A DNA stretch of 64,000 nt, from assembly GCA_019449595.1 (NCBI GenBank), contig JAGRPL010000001.1:62001-126000 (forward strand). Reading direction: 5' to 3'. Source of the DNA: Rhodoferax sp. (GTDB lineage Bacteria > Pseudomonadota > Gammaproteobacteria > Burkholderiales > Burkholderiaceae_C). This document shows positions 27,794 to 39,215 of the stretch, piece by piece; positions within the stretch are counted from its first letter, which is position 1, and each line of letters opens with the position of its first letter. Under the pieces are notes generated by a model. It searched no databases. It was not told the origin of the DNA and saw only the letters and a program-made list of their open reading frames with translations. Position numbers and translations under genes: made by a program.

Positions 27794-30604
27794 TCAGTGC
27801 GCCTTTTCCCAGTTGGGCCCGAAGCCGATCTCGGCCAGCAGCGGCACCTTGAGCGCCGCCACGCCCGCCATCAGGCGTGGAACCTCGGCACGCACCCACT
27901 CCACCTCGTTCTGCGGCACTTCAAACACCAGTTCGTCGTGCACCTGCATGATCATCCGGGTGGCGCGCTGCTCGGCGTCGAGCACCTGCTGCACCTTCAC
28001 CATGCTGAGCTTGATGAGGTCGGCCGCCGTACCCTGCATGGGCGCGTTGATGGCGGCACGCTCGGCACCCGAGCGGCGCGGGCCGTTGGGCGAGTTGATT
28101 TCGGGCAGGTACAGGCGCCGCCCCAGCACGGTTTCCACATACCCTTTGGCCTTGGCGCTCTGGCGCGTCTGGTCCATGTACTGCTTGACGCCGGCAAAGC
28201 GGGCAAAGTAGCGCTCGATGTAGTTCTTGGCCGCCGTGTTGTCGATGCCCAGGTTGCGCGCCAGGCCGAAGGCGCTCATGCCGTAGATCAGCCCGAAGTT
28301 GATGACCTTGGCGTAGCGGCGCTGCTCGCTGCTGACCTGGTCTACCGGCACGCCGAACACCTCGGCCGCCGTGGCGCGGTGCACGTCCAGCCCCTCGTGG
28401 AAGGCGCGCAGCAGGGCCTCGTCACCGCTGATGTGGGCCATGATGCGCAACTCGATCTGCGAGTAGTCGGCACTGGCAATCACGCTGCCGGCCGGCGCCA
28501 CAAAGGCCTCGCGCACGCGCCGGCCTTCGGGCGTGCGCACGGGAATGTTCTGCAGGTTGGGGTCGTTGCTCGACAAGCGCCCGGTCACGGCCACCGCCTG
28601 CGCGTAGTGTGTGTGCACGCGCCCGGTGCGCGGGTTGGCCAGCTGGGCCAGCTTGTCGGTGTACGTGCCCTTGAGCTTGGCCAGGCCGCGGTGCTCCAGA
28701 ATCTTGGCCGGCAGCGGAAAGTCCTCGGCCAGTTTCTCCAGCACCTCTTCGTCGGTGCTGGGGGCTCCGGTGGCGGTCTTCTTGACCACCGGCAGGCCGA
28801 GCTTGGTAAAGAAGATCTCGCCAATCTGCTTGGGGCTGCTCAGGTTAAAGACCTGGCCGGCCAGTTCATGCGCTTCGGTCTCGAGTTGCAGGATGCGCTG
28901 CCCCAGCTCATGGCTTTGCGCCGCCAGCGTGGGGGCGTCGATCAGCACGCCATTGCGCTCGATGCGGTACAGCGCCTCGCTGCTGGCAATTTCCAGTTCG
29001 TACACCGCGCGCAGCTTGTCGTCGGCCTGCAGGCGTGGCCACAGGGTCCGGTGCACGTCCAGTGTCTGGTCCGCGTCTTCGCAGGAATACTCGGCGGCCT
29101 TGGCAATCTCGACCTGGTTGAAGGTGATCTGGTGCACGCCCTTGCCGCACAGGTCTTCGAAGCTGATGCCGCTGCGCCCCAGGTGGCGCTCGGCCAGGCT
29201 GGACAGACCGTGCGGCTTGTGCACTTCCAGCACGTAGCTTTGCAGCATGGTGTCGTGCGCATAGCCCTGCACCTCGATGCCGTGGTTGGCAAACACGTGG
29301 CGGTCGTACTTGATGTGCTGGCCCAGCTTCTTCGCCGCGGGGTTTTCCAGCCAGGGCTTGAGCCGCGCCAGCACCGCATCGCGCGGCAGCTGGGCCGGCG
29401 CGTCCGGGTAGTTGTGGGCCAGCGGAATGTAGGCGGCCGCACCGGGCTGCACGCTGAAGGAGATGCCCACGATCTCGGCCACCATCTCGTCGAGCGAGTT
29501 GGTCTCGGTGTCCAGCGCCACCAGCTCGGCGGCCTCCAGGCGAGCCAGCCAGGCGTCGAATGCCGGCCAGTCGAGTACCGTGTCGTAGGCCAGCGTGCTG
29601 ACCGGGGCGTTGACGGGCGCGGGCTCGTCGAACAGGCCCGGCTCGTGGGGCTTGGCGCGGGGCGCCGGTGTGCGCGCGGGGGCGGCACCCCCGGTACCGG
29701 ACGGGGCCGCACCGCTGCCGTTGCCCTCCAGCGCGCGGGCCAGGCCCTTGAAGCCATATTTCTCGTAGAAATCGCGCAGAGCGCCCGTGTCTTGTGCGCC
29801 AATAGCTATGGAATCCATAGCAGGCAGACCCGAAACGTAACCCTCCAGATCGCAGTCGGTCTTGACCGTCAGCAGGCGCCGGCCGGTCGGCAGCCAGTCC
29901 AGCGCCTTGCGCAGGTTCTCGCCGGCCACGCCTTTGATCTCGTCGGCCCGGGCCACCAGGGCGTCGAGCGAGCCGTATTCCTGCAGCCACTTGGCGGCGG
30001 TCTTGGGCCCGACCTTCTGCACGCCAGGCACGTTGTCGATCACGTCACCCACCAGGGTCTGGTAGTCCACCATCAGCGCCGGCGGCACGCCAAATTCGGC
30101 GGTCACGCCGGCCACATCGCGGCGGCGGCCGTTCATGGTGTCGATGATGGTGACGTGTTCGTTGACCAGCTGCGCCAGGTCCTTGTCGCCGCTGCTCACG
30201 ATCACTTCGATGCCCTGGCGGGCGGCAATGGCCGCCAGCGTGCCGATCACGTCGTCCGCCTCCACACCGGGCACGGCCAGCACCGGCCAGCCCAGCAGGC
30301 GCACCACCTCGTGGATGGGCTCGATCTGCGCGCGCAGGTCGTCCGGCATGGGCGAGCGGTGGGCCTTGTATTCGGGGTACCAGTCGTTGCGGAAAGTCGG
30401 GCCCTTGGCATCGAACACGCAGGCGAAGTAGTCGGCCGGCATTTCCTTGCGCAGGCTCTGCATCATGTTGATGACGCCCCGGATGGCCCCGGTCGGCGCA
30501 CTGGTGGGGTCGCCCGGCACGGCACGCAGGTCGGGCATGGCGTGGAAGGCGCGGTACAGGTAGCTGGAGCCGTCCACCAGCAGCAGGGTTTTCTTGTCGG
30601 TCAT
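27794..30604 (-). CDS. polA: DNA polymerase I
   Basis: A 936-residue three-domain enzyme. The 5'-3' exonuclease occupies about residues 1-290 (LLLVDGSSYLYRAFHAMPDL; GVEADDVIGTLA). The 3'-5' proofreading domain keeps its DxE residues (ALDTETNSLDEM), so proofreading should be active. The polymerase domain has motif A DYSQIELRIMAHIS, motif B RYAKVINFGLIYG and motif C VHDELVFE. It fills gaps and removes RNA primers. Codons about 261-279, at the end of the 5' nuclease, are supplied by a copy of the dispersed repeat (MDSIAIGAQDTGALRDF). Confidence 0.96.
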   Translation of the reverse strand: MTDKKTLLLVDGSSYLYRAFHAMPDLRAVPGDPTSAPTGAIRGVINMMQSLRKEMPADYFACVFDAKGPTFRNDWYPEYKAHRSPMPDDLRAQIEPIHEVVRLLGWPVLAVPGVEADDVIGTLAAIAARQGIEVIVSSGDKDLAQLVNEHVTIIDTMNGRRRDVAGVTAEFGVPPALMVDYQTLVGDVIDNVPGVQKVGPKTAAKWLQEYGSLDALVARADEIKGVAGENLRKALDWLPTGRRLLTVKTDCDLEGYVSGLPAMDSIAIGAQDTGALRDFYEKYGFKGLARALEGNGSGAAPSGTGGAAPARTPAPRAKPHEPGLFDEPAPVNAPVSTLAYDTVLDWPAFDAWLARLEAAELVALDTETNSLDEMVAEIVGISFSVQPGAAAYIPLAHNYPDAPAQLPRDAVLARLKPWLENPAAKKLGQHIKYDRHVFANHGIEVQGYAHDTMLQSYVLEVHKPHGLSSLAERHLGRSGISFEDLCGKGVHQITFNQVEIAKAAEYSCEDADQTLDVHRTLWPRLQADDKLRAVYELEIASSEALYRIERNGVLIDAPTLAAQSHELGQRILQLETEAHELAGQVFNLSSPKQIGEIFFTKLGLPVVKKTATGAPSTDEEVLEKLAEDFPLPAKILEHRGLAKLKGTYTDKLAQLANPRTGRVHTHYAQAVAVTGRLSSNDPNLQNIPVRTPEGRRVREAFVAPAGSVIASADYSQIELRIMAHISGDEALLRAFHEGLDVHRATAAEVFGVPVDQVSSEQRRYAKVINFGLIYGMSAFGLARNLGIDNTAAKNYIERYFARFAGVKQYMDQTRQSAKAKGYVETVLGRRLYLPEINSPNGPRRSGAERAAINAPMQGTAADLIKLSMVKVQQVLDAEQRATRMIMQVHDELVFEVPQNEVEWVRAEVPRLMAGVAALKVPLLAEIGFGPNWEKAH
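29766..29821 (-). repeat. Dispersed short repeat, copy 4 (inside polA)
   Basis: On the minus strand: GCTATGGATTCCATAGC, TATTG, GCGCA, eight bases, GGGC, then GCGATTT. It is read in frame within polA, at the junction between the 5' nuclease domain and the proofreading domain. Confidence 0.65.
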
Positions 30605-30687
30605 GCGCACATTTTGCCTGTCTCCTGCCCGGGGCCGGCGCCCTCTACAATCGACGACCACATTCTGACATTCAGGCGCGTTGATTC

Positions 30688-31674
30688 ATGGCGGTTTACA
30701 CAGAGGTCTCCTTCGATGAGGCCAGCAGCTTCTTGCAAGACCTCAACCTGGGAACCCTCCAGTCCATGGCGGGTTGCTCCGGCGGCATCGAAAACACCAA
30801 TTACTTTGTCACCACCGACCAGGCGCCCTATGTGCTGACCCTGTTCGAGCGCCTGAGCGCCGAGCAGCTGCCGTTCTACCTGCGGCTCATGAAACACCTG
30901 GCGCACCACGGCATTCCGGTGCCCGACCCCGCGGCCAACCGCGACGGCGACGTGCTCCATACCCTCAAGGGCAAGCCGGCCGCCGTGGTGAACCGGCTGC
31001 GCGGCAAGAGCGAGCTGGCCCCCACGGCCGTGCACTGCGCCCTGGTGGGCGACATGCTGGCCCGCCTGCACCTGGCGGGGCGCGACTTTTCCATGCACCA
31101 GCCCAATCTGCGCGGACTGGCCTGGTGGAACGAAACCGTGCCGGTGGTTCTGCCCTTCCTGCAGCCCGAGCAGGCCACCCTGCTGCAAAGCGAGCTGGCC
31201 TACCAGAACCACATTGCCGGGCAGGCAGCCTACGGCGCCCTGCCCCGCGGCCCCATCCATGCCGACCTGTTCCGCGACAACGTGATGTTCGAGGCCGCCG
31301 CCGATGGCCAGGGTGTCCCCGCCCTCACCGGCTTTTTCGACTTCTACTTTGCCGGCGTGGACACCTGGCTGTTTGACCTGGCCGTGTGCCTCAACGACTG
31401 GTGCGTGGATTTGCCCACCGGCGCCATGGATGCCGAGCGCAGCCAGGCCTTTCTGGCGGCCTACGCCAAGGTGCGCCCGCTGCAGGCACAGGAACGCGCC
31501 CTGCTGCCGGCCATGGCCCGCGCCGGCGCCCTGCGCTTCTGGATTTCCCGCCTGTGGGACCTGCACCTGCCCCGCGAAGCCGCCATGCTGCAGGCCCACG
31601 ATCCCGGACACTTTGAACGGGTACTGCGCCAGCGTATCCTGTACCCCATGACGCTTAACCCGACCACCGCATGA
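30688..31674 (+). CDS. thrB: Homoserine kinase (ThrB, aminoglycoside-phosphotransferase fold)
   Basis: A 328-residue kinase of the APH fold, the form of ThrB used in pseudomonads and betaproteobacteria. It has the glycine-rich loop SGGIENTNYFV near residue 30. The catalytic loop GPIHADLFRDNVMF gives HxDxxxxN, followed by the metal site GFFDFYFAGVDTWLFDLA. It phosphorylates homoserine in threonine synthesis. The gene is divergent from polA; a TACAAT at 30646-30651 may be its -10 box. It overlaps the next gene in ATGA. Confidence 0.9.
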   Translation: MAVYTEVSFDEASSFLQDLNLGTLQSMAGCSGGIENTNYFVTTDQAPYVLTLFERLSAEQLPFYLRLMKHLAHHGIPVPDPAANRDGDVLHTLKGKPAAVVNRLRGKSELAPTAVHCALVGDMLARLHLAGRDFSMHQPNLRGLAWWNETVPVVLPFLQPEQATLLQSELAYQNHIAGQAAYGALPRGPIHADLFRDNVMFEAAADGQGVPALTGFFDFYFAGVDTWLFDLAVCLNDWCVDLPTGAMDAERSQAFLAAYAKVRPLQAQERALLPAMARAGALRFWISRLWDLHLPREAAMLQAHDPGHFERVLRQRILYPMTLNPTTA

Positions 31675-32450
31675 GACTCCACATCGTCCCGGCCCGCCAG
31701 GGCATCCAATGGGTCAAGCTGGGCATTCAGACTTTCTTCCGCCAACCCATGGCCATGGCCGGCCAGTTCTTCCTGTTCATGGCCGTCATGTCCTTGCTGG
31801 GCATGGTGCCGGTGCTGGGCCCGCTGGTCGCCATCGTGCTGATACCGGCGGCGACCGTCGGGCTGATGGCTGCGACCCGCGAAGCCAGCGCGGGGCGCTT
31901 TCCCATGCCCGGCCTGCTGATCAGCGCCTTTCGCGCAGGAGCGGGGCCTGCCCGGTCCATGCTGATCCTGGGCTGCATGTACGCCGCAGGCTTTGCGCTG
32001 GTGCTGTCTTCCACAGCGCTGGCCGACGGCGGCAAGTTCATGCAGGTCTACCTGGGCAACGCCGCGCTGACGGAAGAGCTGGTGACGGACAACAGCTTCA
32101 TGGTGGCTTCGCTGATGTTCACCGCCCTGTACCTGCCCCTGAACCTGCTGTTCTGGCACGCACCGGCCCTGGTGCTGTGGCACGGCGTGGCGCCGGTCAA
32201 GAGCCTGTTTTTCAGCCTGGTGGCGTGCTTCCGCAATTTCTGGGCGCTGACGCTGTACAGCCTGGCCTGGACGCTGGTGGCGCTGGCGCTGTTTCTGCTG
32301 GTGGCCTCGGTGGCAGCCATGATCGGCGGCCCCCAGGCCATACCGGCCATGCTGTACCCGATGGGCCTGCTCATCGCGGCCATGTTCTTCACGTCCATCT
32401 ACTTCACGTTCCGCGACAGTTTCGACCTGGGCGCCGAAACGAATCCCTGA
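31671..32450 (+). CDS. BPSS1780-type integral membrane protein, function unknown
   Basis: A 259-residue membrane protein with about six helices in pairs (residues about 28-60, 98-118, 140-165, 180-215 and 220-240). It starts MRLHIVPARQGIQWVKLGI, the conserved opening of a Burkholderiales membrane family named after Burkholderia pseudomallei BPSS1780. The function is unknown. It overlaps thrB by four bases, an arrangement that makes co-translation likely. Confidence 0.75.
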   Translation: MRLHIVPARQGIQWVKLGIQTFFRQPMAMAGQFFLFMAVMSLLGMVPVLGPLVAIVLIPAATVGLMAATREASAGRFPMPGLLISAFRAGAGPARSMLILGCMYAAGFALVLSSTALADGGKFMQVYLGNAALTEELVTDNSFMVASLMFTALYLPLNLLFWHAPALVLWHGVAPVKSLFFSLVACFRNFWALTLYSLAWTLVALALFLLVASVAAMIGGPQAIPAMLYPMGLLIAAMFFTSIYFTFRDSFDLGAETNP

Positions 32451-32457
32451 GGCCCAC

Positions 32458-32481
32458 CAGCCGGGTCGATATCCCCGGCTG
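32458..32481. terminator. Stem-loop between convergent genes
   Basis: CAGCCGGG (32458-32465) pairs with CCCGGCTG (32474-32481) across an 8-base loop, in the 45-bp gap between the membrane protein and phoX, which point toward each other. No T-run, so possibly a shared Rho-dependent end. Confidence 0.4.
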
Positions 32482-32495
32482 ATGCCCCAGGCCGG

Positions 32496-34448
32496 TCAGC
32501 CCAGCTTGATGGCCACCGGATCGGCAGTGAGGTAGCCCACGGCCGCACCAAAGCGGTCCTTGTAATTGGCGCGCACCAGGGGGTCCAGCGTCGCCTGCAC
32601 CTTGCCATGCAGCTTGGGCACCCAGTCACCCGCGTGCTGGAAATTGCTCATGATGTAGGTCCAGCCATTGAGGTCATCCGCCACATGCAGACCCGTCGCC
32701 TCGGCGCCCGCGGGCATGGACGCCACACGCGAAAGCACCTTGGTATCCACGTTGTAGGCCCACAGAAAATTATTGACGTGCGAATTGGTGTCTTCGCCAA
32801 TGAACAGTGTGCGCAGCTTCTCGGAAAACTTGAGGTTGTCCGGGTTGGATATCTTGTCGGGGTGGGCCAGATTACCCAGCGCGTCGGCAGCAATGTCTTC
32901 GCCGACCAACAACGCCTTGGTGTGCACGGGAACCCACTCGCTGGCAATGACCGCACCGCCTGCGTCCTTCTGTCCACCGGCGAGCTGGCAGGCTATCACC
33001 CCACCGGCAACCAGTGCCTTGTCCAGCGCAATGCCGCTGGCTTCATTCCAGCCCTTGCCGCCCTTGACCATGGAGTCCTGCATGTAGGACAGCGCCGAGT
33101 AGGCCACCTTGTCCTTGGCATTGACCGTGGTGCCTTCCATCTTTGAAAAGCCCATGCTGCCACCCACGAGGTAGGCATAGCGGTGGGTTTCCAGAAAGAC
33201 CGCCGCCTTTTCCATGCCGGGCTTGACCTTGATCCAGTTGGCCTTGCCACCCAGGAAAACCTTGGTGAAGCTGGCGTCGCCCGGGTCTTTGGTATGCACG
33301 GTCATGATATCGGTCGGCTTCAGCGTGTTGGCGAACTTTTCAATCTCGTCGCTGGTGGCATGCCCCAATTTGATCCACGACAACCGGGCACCTGCGTCGG
33401 CAGGATGGATCGAGAAACCCGCGCCCACCTTGGCCACATACAGTGTTCCGGCAGACAGGTGCTTTTCCTTGTCGGCGACGAACATGAACAAGCCGCCGTT
33501 GGTGGCGTCATCACCCATGAGCACGGTGCGGTTGTCGGGCATGACCTGCACCAATTCATGCGAAATGCGGCCCATGCAGTAGTGCTTGACCACGGTGCCG
33601 GTGCCGTCGGGGTGGACCGTCACTTCAGGCAGATGCCCATAATGGTACGGGTTGGCAATGCCTTCTGCACCAAAGAGGTTCTTGCTGAACGTCTTGAACA
33701 CGGGGTTCTCCGCAGCAAAAAATGCGTCCGGCTCATACTCTTCGCTGGAGAGGTGTGTATTCCACGGCGACAGGCTGGAGCCGCAGGTGATCCACAGGCC
33801 CTGTGCCTGCGAGGTATCCACGCTGTGGTACTTCACCAGCGTCAGCTTGCCGCTGCTCGGGTCCTGGTCCAGCGTCAGCACGGCAATCGAGGACGGCAGC
33901 GTGCCATAGGCATCGGCATTGGCCTGGTCGCGCGTGGTGTATTCAAACTGCACCACGGCAAATACCGCCTTGCCCTTGATGCCAGCCACCGTGACGCGGG
34001 GCAGTTGCAGGAGCGAGGTGCCGTCCGGGCAATCCGAGAAGAACTGGCGCTCTTTGCCCGCTACCGATCTGTCCATGATGGGCTTGTTCAGGATATCGAC
34101 ATAGCCGCCGGCCAGCACGGTGCCGCCCTTGCCGTCGGGTACGCGGTCACCGGTGATGAAGAACGGCTGGTAGGCCAGCTTGTAGGCGCGGGTTGTTCCG
34201 TCCTGCAGGGTGACCCGCAGGCTGGAGGCCACAGTGGTGGTGGCCATCGCAGCCGGGTTCGCCAGCGTCGGCGCCGCCATGGACGTGAAAACTGCCGATG
34301 CAAACGGCGCCGTCGACGCCACCGCACTGCCCGTGGTGGCGCAACCCGACAACAGGGAACCCGAGGCCATCACGCCCAAGGGCAGCATGGGAGCCGTAGC
34401 GAGAAATTGAAGTGCTTTGCGACGCGAGGGTTGGGGTGCTTGTGACAT
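32496..34448 (-). CDS. phoX: PhoX-family (DUF839) exported phosphatase
   Basis: A 650-residue protein. The N-terminus is SRRKALQFLATAPMLPLGV followed by SLLSGC, a Tat signal combined with a lipobox, so it is probably folded before export and lipid-anchored. The body is the PhoX/DUF839 beta-propeller with blocks such as WGLDLSPW-like LWITCGSSLSPWNTHLSSEE and DDATNGGLFMFVADKE. PhoX phosphatases use Ca2+ and Fe3+ and release phosphate from organic esters. A weak PhoB-box-like repeat lies upstream at 34501-34518. It stands alone between convergent and co-directional neighbours. Confidence 0.82.
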   Translation of the reverse strand: MSQAPQPSRRKALQFLATAPMLPLGVMASGSLLSGCATTGSAVASTAPFASAVFTSMAAPTLANPAAMATTTVASSLRVTLQDGTTRAYKLAYQPFFITGDRVPDGKGGTVLAGGYVDILNKPIMDRSVAGKERQFFSDCPDGTSLLQLPRVTVAGIKGKAVFAVVQFEYTTRDQANADAYGTLPSSIAVLTLDQDPSSGKLTLVKYHSVDTSQAQGLWITCGSSLSPWNTHLSSEEYEPDAFFAAENPVFKTFSKNLFGAEGIANPYHYGHLPEVTVHPDGTGTVVKHYCMGRISHELVQVMPDNRTVLMGDDATNGGLFMFVADKEKHLSAGTLYVAKVGAGFSIHPADAGARLSWIKLGHATSDEIEKFANTLKPTDIMTVHTKDPGDASFTKVFLGGKANWIKVKPGMEKAAVFLETHRYAYLVGGSMGFSKMEGTTVNAKDKVAYSALSYMQDSMVKGGKGWNEASGIALDKALVAGGVIACQLAGGQKDAGGAVIASEWVPVHTKALLVGEDIAADALGNLAHPDKISNPDNLKFSEKLRTLFIGEDTNSHVNNFLWAYNVDTKVLSRVASMPAGAEATGLHVADDLNGWTYIMSNFQHAGDWVPKLHGKVQATLDPLVRANYKDRFGAAVGYLTADPVAIKLG

Positions 34449-34500
34449 GCGGAGTTTCCATAAGGTGATGAAATGACCAGCACCATGCTAGAAACCCAAT

Positions 34501-34518
34501 GTGACAAACCGGTGAAAC
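34501..34518 (-). promoter_or_regulatory. Possible PhoB box upstream of phoX
   Basis: On the minus strand GTTTCAC-CGGT-TTGTCAC: two 7-base half-sites spaced by four, the PhoB-box period of 11. Against CTGTCAT they match 4 of 7 and 5 of 7. It lies 53 bases before the phoX start and within three bases of the uvrD stop. Suggestive only. Confidence 0.3.
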
Positions 34519-34520
34519 TT

Positions 34521-36938
<2,418 letters not shown>

Positions 36939-36963
36939 GCCCTGATTGTAGAAAGACGAAAGA

Positions 36964-36992
36964 TTCACAGGGTTTTGCGAGTTGTATACAAT
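36964..36992 (+). promoter_or_regulatory. Sigma-70 promoter of guaC
   Basis: TTCACA (36964-36969), 17 bases, TACAAT (36987-36992), with TATACAAT giving extra upstream T/A. Five of six and four of six matches to consensus with ideal spacing. Transcription should begin near 36998-37000, immediately at the base of the following hairpin. Confidence 0.7.
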
Positions 36993-36997
36993 CAGTC

Positions 36998-37030
36998 ACC
37001 GGGCCCAAGCAATTGGGACCCGGTTTTTTT
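36998..37030 (+). promoter_or_regulatory. Hairpin with T7 tract at the 5' end of the guaC transcript
   Basis: ACCGGGCCCAA pairs with TTGGGACCCGGT (one bulged A) across a 4-base loop, followed by seven T: a textbook intrinsic terminator. It sits exactly where the promoter at 36964-36992 predicts the transcription start, 75 bases ahead of the guaC ATG. It could abort most transcripts at about 30 nt, or cap the mRNA as a 5' stabiliser. No upstream plus-strand gene needs a terminator here. Confidence 0.65.
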
Positions 37031-37104
37031 ATGGCCGGTCCCAGTCCAAGCGCCCACGTTTGAAAGATTTTTTCTTGCAACACCGGAAACAGGAGCTTGG
37101 GAAC

Positions 37105-38082
37105 ATGGACATTTTTGACTACGACAACATCCTGCTGCTACCGCGCAAATGCCGCGTGGAAAGCCGCTCGGAGTGCGACGCCAGCGTGGAGCTGGGCAGC
37201 CGGCGCTTTCGCATCCCGGTCGTGCCCGCCAACATGAAGACGGTGGTGGACGAGTCGATTTGCGTCTGGCTGGCGCGCAACGACTATTTCTACGTGATGC
37301 ACCGCTTCGACTTCGACAACGTGCAGTTCGTCCAGGACATGAAGGCAAAGGGGCTGTACGCCTCCATCTCGCTGGGCGTGAAGCAGCCCGACTACGCCAC
37401 GGTAGACACGCTGGTCGCCCTGGGCCTGGCCCCGGAGTACATCACCATCGACATTGCCCACGGCCACGCCGACAGCGTGAAGGCCATGATCGGCCACATC
37501 AAGGAGAAGCTGCCCGCCAGCTTCGTCATCGCCGGCAACGTGGCCACGCCCGAGGCCGTGATCGACCTGGAGAACTGGGGCGCCGACGCCACCAAGGTCG
37601 GCATCGGCCCGGGCAAGGTGTGCATCACCAAGCTCAAGACCGGCTTTGGCACCGGCGGCTGGCAGCTCAGCGCGGTCAAGTGGTGCGCGCGCGTGGCCAC
37701 CAAGCCCATCATCGCCGACGGCGGCATCCGCGAGCACGGCGACATCGCCAAGAGCATCCGCTTTGGTGCCACCATGGTCATGATCGGCTCCATGCTGGCC
37801 GGCCACGAGGAAAGCCCCGGCCAGACCGTGGAGGTGGACGGCAAGCTCTACAAGGAGTACTACGGCTCGGCCAGCGACTTCAACAAGGGCGAGTACAAGC
37901 ACGTGGAGGGCAAGCGCATTCTGGAGCCCGTGAAGGGCCGGCTGGCCGACACGCTGGTCGAGATGGAGCAGGACGTCCAGAGTTCCATCAGCTACGCCGG
38001 CGGCAAGAAGCTGATGGACATCCGCAAGGTGAACTATGTAACCTTGGGTGGCGACAACGCCGGAGAACACCTGCTGATGTGA
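37105..38082 (+). CDS. guaC: GMP reductase
   Basis: A 325-residue TIM-barrel enzyme of the IMPDH/GMPR family without the CBS insert of IMP dehydrogenase. The catalytic loop is [20 protein letters not shown] with the active Cys, and the phosphate-binding part is [20 protein letters not shown]. The N-terminus [15 protein letters not shown] matches the shorter bacterial GuaC type. It reduces GMP to IMP with loss of ammonia, balancing purine pools. AGGAGC lies 10 bases before the ATG. The promoter and hairpin upstream suggest that its expression is tuned at early elongation. Confidence 0.92.
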   Translation: MDIFDYDNILLLPRKCRVESRSECDASVELGSRRFRIPVVPANMKTVVDESICVWLARNDYFYVMHRFDFDNVQFVQDMKAKGLYASISLGVKQPDYATVDTLVALGLAPEYITIDIAHGHADSVKAMIGHIKEKLPASFVIAGNVATPEAVIDLENWGADATKVGIGPGKVCITKLKTGFGTGGWQLSAVKWCARVATKPIIADGGIREHGDIAKSIRFGATMVMIGSMLAGHEESPGQTVEVDGKLYKEYYGSASDFNKGEYKHVEGKRILEPVKGRLADTLVEMEQDVQSSISYAGGKKLMDIRKVNYVTLGGDNAGEHLLM

Positions 38083-38106
38083 GGCCGCCACCCATGCGGC
38101 ATCGGC

Positions 38107-38691
38107 TCAATGCCGGTGCATCGGGCGGCCGCCCAGGTCCTGCACCAGTTCCGGGGTGATGTCCGCAGCCGCCAGCACAACGCCACCGCGCTCGCGCGCA
38201 AAGCGCTGGGCGGCCTGCCGTTGTGCAAACGCCGGCAGGTTGCCCGCCCGCATGGGGCCTACCGCATCCGAGCCCTGCACGTACACCGCGGCACTGGCCT
38301 CGATCCAGGCGCCCGTATCCGCCGCCGTAACGTAACGGGCAGCGATGTCGTTGACGCTGCGCCCGGGGGTGTAGCGTCCCACATCCTGCAAATACTCGTA
38401 GAGGGAGAGCGGGGAGTCAAAAAACTGGGTGTCACCGTTGTCAAACACCACCTGTGCGGCCCAGCCCTTGGCGCGGGCCGGGTACATACCACACACGGGG
38501 CAGCGCGCATCCGGCGGCACCGGGCGCGGCGCATGCAGGGCAATGCCGGAAGCCGGGTCGTAGCGCGTAGGAGTGGCAACGATGCACACGTCCGCCGGCG
38601 CAGACACCTCGGGACTGGTGCGCACGCCATCACCCAGCAGCAGAACTCCGGCAGCACCGCAGAAAAACACCAGTCCCAACCGCAAGTCCAT
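38107..38691 (-). CDS. Second NosL-family protein
   Basis: A 194-residue protein with an N-terminal membrane segment (residues 4-22). In the middle is CPVCGMYPARAKGWAAQVVFDNGDTQFFDSPLSLYEYL: a CxxCGM metal-type motif and the NosL-fold sequence that follows it. NosL proteins are copper-binding accessory factors for nitrous oxide reductase. The gene follows nosL after only two bases and is the last of the nos operon. It may be a membrane-tethered partner of the lipoprotein NosL. Its 3' end may fold with GGCCGCC at 38083 in a hairpin shared with guaC. Confidence 0.8.
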   Translation of the reverse strand: MDLRLGLVFFCGAAGVLLLGDGVRTSPEVSAPADVCIVATPTRYDPASGIALHAPRPVPPDARCPVCGMYPARAKGWAAQVVFDNGDTQFFDSPLSLYEYLQDVGRYTPGRSVNDIAARYVTAADTGAWIEASAAVYVQGSDAVGPMRAGNLPAFAQRQAAQRFARERGGVVLAAADITPELVQDLGGRPMHRH

Positions 38692-38693
38692 GG

Positions 38694-39215
38694 TTACATC
38701 TTGGTGTCGTGCAGGGCGCCGCCGCTGAGGTCAACCATGTCAGGTTTCACGTCTGAAAAACGCAGCACACGTCCGCCGTTCTTGGCAGCGAAGGCCGTGG
38801 CATCGGCCTCCTGCGCGAAGCTGGCAATGGTAGGCCCCATGGAGCCTTTGCGTTTGCTGCCCAGCACATAGAAACCGGTACGGGCGTCAAACCAGTTGCC
38901 GCGGGGCTGATCCCAGTCGGCCTTGCCCATGTCTTGCACCAGCACCGCGCGTATGGCCTTGACCTGCTCAGGCTTGAGCAAGGTGTTGAACATTTCGACC
39001 GTGTCGCAATAGAAACTGGGCTTGGCTTCACCCTTGAAATGAATCTGCGCCTTGGGGCCGGGGAAATCGGCCAGCAGCATTCCGTCCAGATCACAGGTGG
39101 TGGCGGGATCGATCTCCACGGGGACCACCGCAGTTTCCGCCTTGTCTCCACACGCGCTCAGCAAGGCGGCAGCACACAAGGCAGTCCAAAGAACAGGCAG
39201 GCGAAAGGGTTTCAT
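38694..39215 (-). CDS. nosL: NosL copper-chaperone lipoprotein
   Basis: A 173-residue lipoprotein: signal peptide with lipobox LLSAC (cleavage before Cys22), then TTCDLDGMLLADFPGPKAQIHF, where Cys and Met fit the NosL copper site, and NWFDARTGFYVLGSKRKGSM, the conserved second block. NosL delivers Cu(I) for assembly of the NosZ CuZ centre in the periplasm. The ATG overlaps the nosY stop. Confidence 0.9.
   Translation of the reverse strand: MKPFRLPVLWTALCAAALLSACGDKAETAVVPVEIDPATTCDLDGMLLADFPGPKAQIHFKGEAKPSFYCDTVEMFNTLLKPEQVKAIRAVLVQDMGKADWDQPRGNWFDARTGFYVLGSKRKGSMGPTIASFAQEADATAFAAKNGGRVLRFSDVKPDMVDLSGGALHDTKM

Noticed and set aside
27617..30838. A 1073-codon open frame on the plus strand opposite polA
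   Set aside because: It mirrors the real polA frame in GC-rich DNA and has no recognisable domain or ribosome site. polA on the other strand shows all polymerase motifs.
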